From Atkinsonella hypoxylon (lineage: Eukaryota > Ascomycota > Sordariomycetes > Hypocreales > Clavicipitaceae), in NCBI GenBank assembly GCA_000729835.1, contig JFHB01000188.1, forward strand, positions 1 to 60,766: 60,766 bases of DNA. Direction: 5' to 3'. Positions 55,263 through 60,766 of this stretch are shown in pieces. The notes under the pieces were generated by a model. The model saw nothing but the letters and a program-made list of their open reading frames with translations, did no database searches and was not told where the DNA came from. Both the position numbers and the translations under genes were made by a program. The first letter of the stretch is position 1. The number at the start of each line of letters is the position of its first letter.

Positions 55263-56822
55263 ATGGCCACTATCGAACCGCGTCTCATTCATTTGCTGAA
55301 TGAATCAACGTCCTCGCCTCAACTTCACCCTGCTGACCTCCCTCCCTTACATGCCTTACCCTTGCTGTCCTCATCAGAGCGACCTCTACCTCCAATCGAG
55401 CTAGATGCCGTATACCGAGCTGAGCGATCAAACGGCACCTCGGCATATCCACTACGCATGATCTTTGATAGAGATGCCGCCGAGTCATCCAGCAGCCGCT
55501 CCCGAAGCCTCCATGACCTGAGTGACGCTTCGGATGACGTCTATGCCAGGAAGAGAAACCGCAATGGCCACATCAAGGATGACTTTGTTCAGCTTCCTCA
55601 GCCCATCAAGAGACAAAAATCCGCCCAGCAGGCGCCCGCCATGCCACCCATTATCAATGGCTTGCTTGAGCCGCCGCCACATGCTGCCTTATTTCCCCCC
55701 ATTGCCTCGAACTCATACCATCAAAATGATGCAGGCAAGATAAGATCCCTCAATGACTATGCTTACGGTGCTTCAGACGAGCGCAGCCGCCGTTCGCCAG
55801 AAGCCGACAAGTCATCCAGCAGAAGCAGGAAGCGGGCCGCTAAGCCGCGCAGAAAATGGTCAGACGAAGAGACCAAGCACCTCCTTCTAGGTGTCAATCG
55901 CCATGGCGTCGGCAAGTGGACGAGCATCCTGGAAGACCCAGACTTCACCTTCAATGACCGAACCGCCGGTGACTTGAAAGACCGATTCAGAACCTGCTGT
56001 CCCGAAGAACTCAGAGGCTCAATCAAGTCTTCCTCACAAGCAGGCTCGCCAAAGGTGGCGGCCAAAGATTTGGGCCGCAAAGCGAAAACGGGAATTCACT
56101 CCGAGAACATTCTTATTGAAGATTCGCCTTCGCCCAAAGATGACTCTGATTCTACTCCCAAGCCCAGGAAAAGCCGAGCCCATCGGAAGAAGTTGGAAGA
56201 ACTTGCGGAACTAGGCATTCACGGCCCGTTCAAGAAATCACACCGACGTGAAAGACGGCCTTTCACGGAGCAGGATGATCGCGAGATCCTCGAAGGACTC
56301 GACATATACGGGCCGGCTTGGACCAAGATTCAGCGCGATGCTCGTTTTCATCTGTCTAGCAGGCAGCCAACTGATCTAAGAGATCGTGTCCGCAACAAAT
56401 ATCCCAACATCTACCAACGTATCGAGAAGGGCATATTCCATTCCAAGGATGCAGCCCGAGGTGGCAATGTGCTTGAGCCTTCGTTCGACATGTCCATTGA
56501 CAGCTCGCTCAAGCGCTCCAAATCGTCCAAGATTCCTCGTTCCAGCCGTCATAACCAAAGAGATGACCTACCAACTTGGCCATTGCACATGGCTGATCCG
56601 GCCAGCTTTGCCCCACAATCCCAGGGCTATGACTTTGTGGAAGCCAGTGGCACTCACTTTATGGGCGGTGAGATGGATATATCCAGGCTTTTACTGGATG
56701 ATACACGAACAACTCACTCCGCACGCCCTGGCGCCGATTATTCCCCTGACTCATCCTCTCCCCCTGGATATATCACTGAAGCCCGCCGAGAGAGGCATGG
56801 ACACTACTCAATCAAGTGTTGA
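55263..56822 (+). CDS. Double-Myb telobox protein, Teb1/Tay1/Tbf1-like
   Basis: A single exon encodes 519 residues from ATG at 55263 (MATIEPRLIHLLNES). The first ~190 residues are disordered. The first Myb repeat (about 195-245) reads RRKWSDEETKHLLLGVNRHG, VGKWTSIL and then AGDLKDRFRTC, the telobox third helix (consensus VDLKDKWR) that reads TTAGGG. After a Lys/Ser-rich linker, the second Myb (about 330-383) reads RRPFTEQDDREILEGLDIYG, PAWTKIQ and TDLRDRVRNKY, a second telobox-like helix. Two adjacent telobox Mybs define fission-yeast Teb1 and Yarrowia Tay1, which bind TTAGGG at telomeres and/or promoters of housekeeping genes. The C-terminal ~130 residues are disordered. I infer a nuclear TTAGGG-binding factor; whether it acts at telomeres or promoters is open. 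It lies 1.1 kb upstream of eS4, whose promoter has a matching site. Confidence 0.82.
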   Translation: MATIEPRLIHLLNESTSSPQLHPADLPPLHALPLLSSSERPLPPIELDAVYRAERSNGTSAYPLRMIFDRDAAESSSSRSRSLHDLSDASDDVYARKRNRNGHIKDDFVQLPQPIKRQKSAQQAPAMPPIINGLLEPPPHAALFPPIASNSYHQNDAGKIRSLNDYAYGASDERSRRSPEADKSSSRSRKRAAKPRRKWSDEETKHLLLGVNRHGVGKWTSILEDPDFTFNDRTAGDLKDRFRTCCPEELRGSIKSSSQAGSPKVAAKDLGRKAKTGIHSENILIEDSPSPKDDSDSTPKPRKSRAHRKKLEELAELGIHGPFKKSHRRERRPFTEQDDREILEGLDIYGPAWTKIQRDARFHLSSRQPTDLRDRVRNKYPNIYQRIEKGIFHSKDAARGGNVLEPSFDMSIDSSLKRSKSSKIPRSSRHNQRDDLPTWPLHMADPASFAPQSQGYDFVEASGTHFMGGEMDISRLLLDDTRTTHSARPGADYSPDSSSPPGYITEARRERHGHYSIKC

Positions 56823-57899
56823 TCAAGAAGATACCCGCCTGTGTATATAAATTTGCTAATCGATCGACAAGCGCTGTTTATTACGAATGGCTGAACCATT
56901 ATGGACTGCAGCATCACATGCAAAGGGTATCAAATGTACATATACTTTAAAAAACTTTGTTTCATGGAGATATTTTCTGGGACAAAGGAACACCATCACG
57001 TTAGTATGTGAGTATTAGTACTGCACATATAAACGATGATACCCGCCCGCATGATGCCCACGAGGCTTCACAAGTTCGGAGTCAGCAATATTCTATGACT
57101 AGTTATAATGGTAAAAATCAGGCAAAGTCAATAGCACTAGAGCAACATGGCTCGAAAATTCATACCACTCTACGCCGCACCCAATAGACATAAGGAGCAG
57201 GAGCAGCTGCCTGACCACATGCCCATCTCAAAGCGCCAACTGGAATCGCCTTACTGTCTCACATGCTTAAATCATCAGACGCTCCCGTCTTCGGGGGGTG
57301 GTGCGAAGGGCAATCAGTGGCTCCATGTCCTGACTCGTGCACCCTCAGGGGAGGTCGTAGGCGAAGGATACTGGCCAATGAGAACTCGTCTGAATCAGGA
57401 ATACTTTTAATTTCATATGATAGCATTACCGCAATAGAATCCTCAGCAGTTTTTCCTGACTTGCAAGTGGGTACGTTACATATGCCTGAACTTGTTAGGG
57501 ATCGTATCATCGCATCGATGTGTCATGCATGTGCCCAAAAAGAGTGGGGATCTTGCATAAGCTATTTGGGCATGTGAAGAGGAACAAGCCGGGGTTGCTG
57601 AGTGGAGACCGAGTTGACAGCAAACATGGGTTAGGGGAGCTGGCGACTATCATGTGATGCGGCGCATGCCACTTAGTCAGCAAGATAAGTTGGAAAAGGG
57701 GAGAAAAAAAAAAATTTTCGCTTGCGGTTGGAAAAATTGCGGGTAGGGCACAGAAACCCCTCCAACCACCGACGCTAACGGAATTCGGGGACCCTGCAGT
57801 GCAATAGGCACCACAAACACACAAAATTGCAACTGTTCTCCTAGGAACCTTGCCCTTTTTTCCTCATCACCGCCATCGCCAACAGATCAGTCCACCAAA
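56823..57899. promoter_or_regulatory. Intergenic region and eS4 promoter
   Basis: This 1.08-kb gap has the telobox gene 3' region on the left and the ribosomal protein promoter on the right. The last 280 bases carry GGGTTAGGGG, an A/T-rich tract (57703-57718) and a pyrimidine-rich leader. No gene is supported; short open frames lack coding character. Confidence 0.5.
57628..57637 (+). promoter_or_regulatory. TTAGGG telobox in the eS4 promoter
   Basis: GGGTTAGGGG lies about 265 bp upstream of the eS4 ATG. TTAGGG-type sites recognised by Tbf1-like Myb factors are known in ribosomal protein promoters of several fungi; use here is inferred. Confidence 0.5.
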
Positions 57900-59088
57900 A
57901 TGGCTCGAGGAATGTAAGTCCAGGCTCAATCCGAATCCTGAAAAGACGACCACAACGGAGAACAGAAATGTTTTTTTTCTGTGCTCGCAAGTCCAATCTG
58001 TGTCGAAAACGGGTTGCAGCTGCTCTCATCTCGCCTTGATCGGAAAGCGAGTTTTACATCAAAAGCAAGCAAATCAGTGTGCTGATCTTTTTCCATCGCA
58101 ACACAGCAAGAAGCACCAGAAGCGCCTTAGCGCCCCCTCCCACTGGTTGCTGGACAAGCTGTCCGGTGTCTACGCCCCCAAGCCCTCGGCCGGCCCTCAT
58201 AAGCTGCGCGACTGCTTGCCCTTGATCGTCTTCATTCGCAACCGTCTCAAGTATGCCTTGAACTACCGCGAGACCAAGGCGATTCTCATGCAGCGCCTGG
58301 TCAAGGTCGATGGCAAGGTCCGCACCGACATGACCTACCCCGCCGGCTTCATGGACGTCATCACCATCGACAAGACTGGCGAGAACTTTCGTCTGGTCTA
58401 CGACACCAAGGGCCGATTCACCGTCCACCGAATCCAGGCCGAGGAGGCCGAGTACAAGCTGGGCAAGGTCAAGCGCGTTCAGCTCGGCCGTGGTGGAATC
58501 CCATTCTTGGTCACGCACGATGCGAGAACGTGAGTAGTTCTGTCAGACATCCTTCAGCCGTTGGATCAAGCTTTGGTCGATTTTTTTCTTTCGAGCCCCG
58601 CAAACCCCCGATTTTCTTGCAATATTGTGCCATGCATAATTGCCAACATAGAGCGATGGCGACTTCGGGAGGGAGCTTCATTTGACGGCTGTAATGTATT
58701 TCCCCTTCGAAAACACGTTTAGCTAACTCGTTGTGTCAGCATCCGCTACCCTGACCCATTGATTAAGGTCAATGACACTGTCAAGATTGATCTGAGCACA
58801 GGCAAGATTACCGACTTTATCAAGTTCGACACTGGCGCTGTCGCCATGGTCACGGGTGGTCGTAACATGGGTCGTGTAGGTGTCATCACGCACCGTGAGC
58901 GTCACGATGGTGGCTTCAACATTGTCCACATCAAGGACGCCATCGACAACAGCTTCGCTACCCGCGAGAGCAACGTCTTCGTCATTGGCCAGGATAAGCC
59001 CTGGATCTCTCTGCCCAAGGGCAAGGGTGTCAAGCTTACCATTGCCGAGGAGCGTGACCGCCGTCGTGCCTATGCTCAGCCTCACTAA
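57900..59088 (+). CDS. RPS4: 40S ribosomal protein eS4
   Basis: Three exons: 57900..57913 (only 14 bases), 58107..58529 and 58740..59088, with introns of 193 and 210 bp, both long for this window. The product has 261 residues, exactly the usual length. The sequence starts MARGIKKHQKRLSAPSHW and continues through the S4-like RNA-binding segment (LPLIVFIRNRLKYAL, ILMQRLVKVDGKVRTD), the KOW segment (GAVAMVTGGRNMGRVGVI) and ends RRRAYAQPH, all invariant features of eS4. It is part of the small ribosomal subunit body. A tiny first exon ending in the fourth or fifth codon followed by a long intron is typical of fungal ribosomal protein genes and can aid expression or autoregulation. Both junctions restore the conserved frame (I at codon 5, T before IRYPDP). 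Confidence 0.97.
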
Positions 59089-60766
59089 GTCACTTTTGTA
59101 CGCTACTATATACCCAGCGTGGCGTGTTGTGGTTTGACGGACATGAGTAGAAGGGAAGGAAAAAATGAATGCAAAAGGTTTTAAACATAAATTCATTACA
59201 ATGTTTGGCATGTGGAACTGGAGTCTCGGATTTGATGAAAATTTTCTGGTTTGACGCCCGTAACAAAGCCTGGATGATAGCCAGCCGTGTTGGGACCTAC
59301 GAGTAACAAGAACATTCAAGCAAAGCAGAGCGTTCCCTGTCATTGTGATCCCACATAGCCATTCGCCCTATGGAGGTGTGACTGTCGTACGATGCATCGT
59401 TGTTCCTGCTCACGCCGTATCCTCCGCCTTCGTCCCGAGGAACCGGTTGCCATTGCGACGATACTAGATATGTTCAGACCTTATCCAGGACACGAAACAA
59501 CAAATCGTCATAGTATCATGCATGCTCACTAGCAAAGCCTGGACAGTAAGTCCATACATTCATTGATCGATTTCGTCAATGCAGATCCCTCATGAAATTG
59601 ACACGAGCTATGAACCCGACAGCACGACGAACTGATCAAGAGAATCACGATTTCTCAATTCCAGATTTAACAATATCGACCGAGTCCCCAGCATCTTACT
59701 TGGGACGGGGCAAAGTCTGACTCACGGCCTAGCAAGCCGCGCTTTCCACAAAACGCATCAAGTTCTCGTCCCGCAGTGTCTTGGCATAGGACATGCCTCA
59801 GCCCAGCCCAGCCCAGCCGTTCAGGCAAAAACGCAGCAATAACCCGCAAAGCAGACAATCGAGCTCCCTCGCCCTCGGCAATCCAAGGCCGTTCGTGAAC
59901 CAGGGACAACGCACGTCACGCAGAGCTAGTTTCGTCGGCCCCTTTCGCCGCCCTGCGCCATCGGTGTCTAGATGCTGAACGGAATTTCGCTAGATCCATG
60001 CTGCGCATTGTGCTTCGGTTGTTTACGCTTTTCGAAAGCATGGATGGGTCAACAGGCGGCTCGGGTGTCAGACTACTGCCATCGCTGCCTGACGGTGACA
60101 GCACTGGAGAGCTCTATAACGCCAAATATAGTCATGGAGCTGCGTGATATAAGTAGGTTACTGTCCGGTTGGCACATGTTGACTGGATCGAACGGAGGCG
60201 GTGGCGTGGCATAGCCATCGTGGAGAACCCTGATTTATCCCAAGGTCACGTTGGGCGATGTTTAGGTGAGGACCAAATCAATCAATGGCTGAATGAGCGT
60301 CAGAACTCGTTCACGGGTGAGATGGGAAACGACGGCACAGAAGCGCAACGTAGAATAGAATGTCTACCTGCTCCTAGCAGCCGAGCGAGCCCCTCACTCA
60401 GACCCGCCGCTAATTCGTCATTCCCTCCTCATTACCCCTCCAAATACATTCAGGGACGGAAAATTTTTTTTTTACATAAATATAAATAAAAGTTAAAAAA
60501 ACCAAGTACTGCTCTGGCCGTAAAGCGAGGCGTATTTTACCCCCGGACCCTACTTATCGTCTAGCATGCTCAATGCCCGACTGGACAGAATGACCGCTCC
60601 TACGCGCTGCTTCTCGGATACCTCGGACTCCGTCCGTAGTGGAGAAGAGCTAAATAGCTTTGCCCCTCCCTTTCAACACCAGTAGCGCTCCTCCAACCTT
60701 ACCTTACCCAACTGCTACAAACAACAAAAACCGATCAACATTGAACCCCCTCCGCCCCCCCCCCCC
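59089..60766. other. Gene-free right end, probable promoter of a gene beyond the window
   Basis: The last 1.7 kb contains the eS4 3' region, a CCCAG tandem (59802-59816), a T10 run near 60464 and a pyrimidine/CAACA-rich stretch from about 60660 that resembles a fungal 5' leader of a plus-strand gene starting outside. The window ends in a C tract of at least 14 bases. Confidence 0.4.

Overview
The window is nuclear DNA of a filamentous ascomycete, most likely Sordariomycetes and probably Hypocreales. The basis is spliced genes with short introns (47-210 bp; GT-AG, usually with a CTAAC/CTGAC-like branch site) and families typical of moulds: palI/RIM9, an SKT5-type chitin synthase regulator, an AspE-type septin, FunK1 kinases and fungal phosphotransferases. 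Genus assignment is inference. Exons were joined by eye, each junction checked for frame and family continuity.

Layout. 0-17.5 kb is mostly conserved housekeeping: a 3'-truncated Elongator subunit ELP6, an MFS transporter, SKT5, a 2-oxoglutarate/Fe(II) prolyl-hydroxylase-like enzyme, AIM11, a small membrane protein and pantothenate kinase. 17.9-31 kb is accessory: a broken RGS-domain gene, an intact FunK1 kinase bracketed almost exactly by ~122-bp inverted repeats, a broken phosphotransferase gene, an intact phosphotransferase and three proteins I cannot name. 32-46 kb holds palI, an ABC1/ADCK atypical kinase and the septin, separated by long gene-free stretches rich in simple repeats plus one MITE-like element. 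47-60.8 kb holds a Myb/TRF-like protein, a 5.5-kb gene-free interval, a double-Myb telobox protein and ribosomal protein eS4.

How genes may work together. Several products meet at the plasma membrane and cell wall (SKT5 activating chitin synthase, septin, PalI in ambient-pH sensing) or in mitochondria/lipid metabolism (AIM11, ABC1 kinase, pantothenate kinase for CoA). The most suggestive grouping is the right end: two predicted telomere-repeat-type DNA-binding proteins, three tandem TAACCC units in the upstream region of one of them, and a GGTTAGGG site upstream of eS4. The second is the FunK1 locus between inverted repeats next to pseudogenes, which looks like a mobile or rearranged accessory island.

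Limits: no searches were run. Identities rest on motif recognition, and untranslated regions were not defined. No tRNA, 5S rRNA, CRISPR array or virus-like sequence was recognised.
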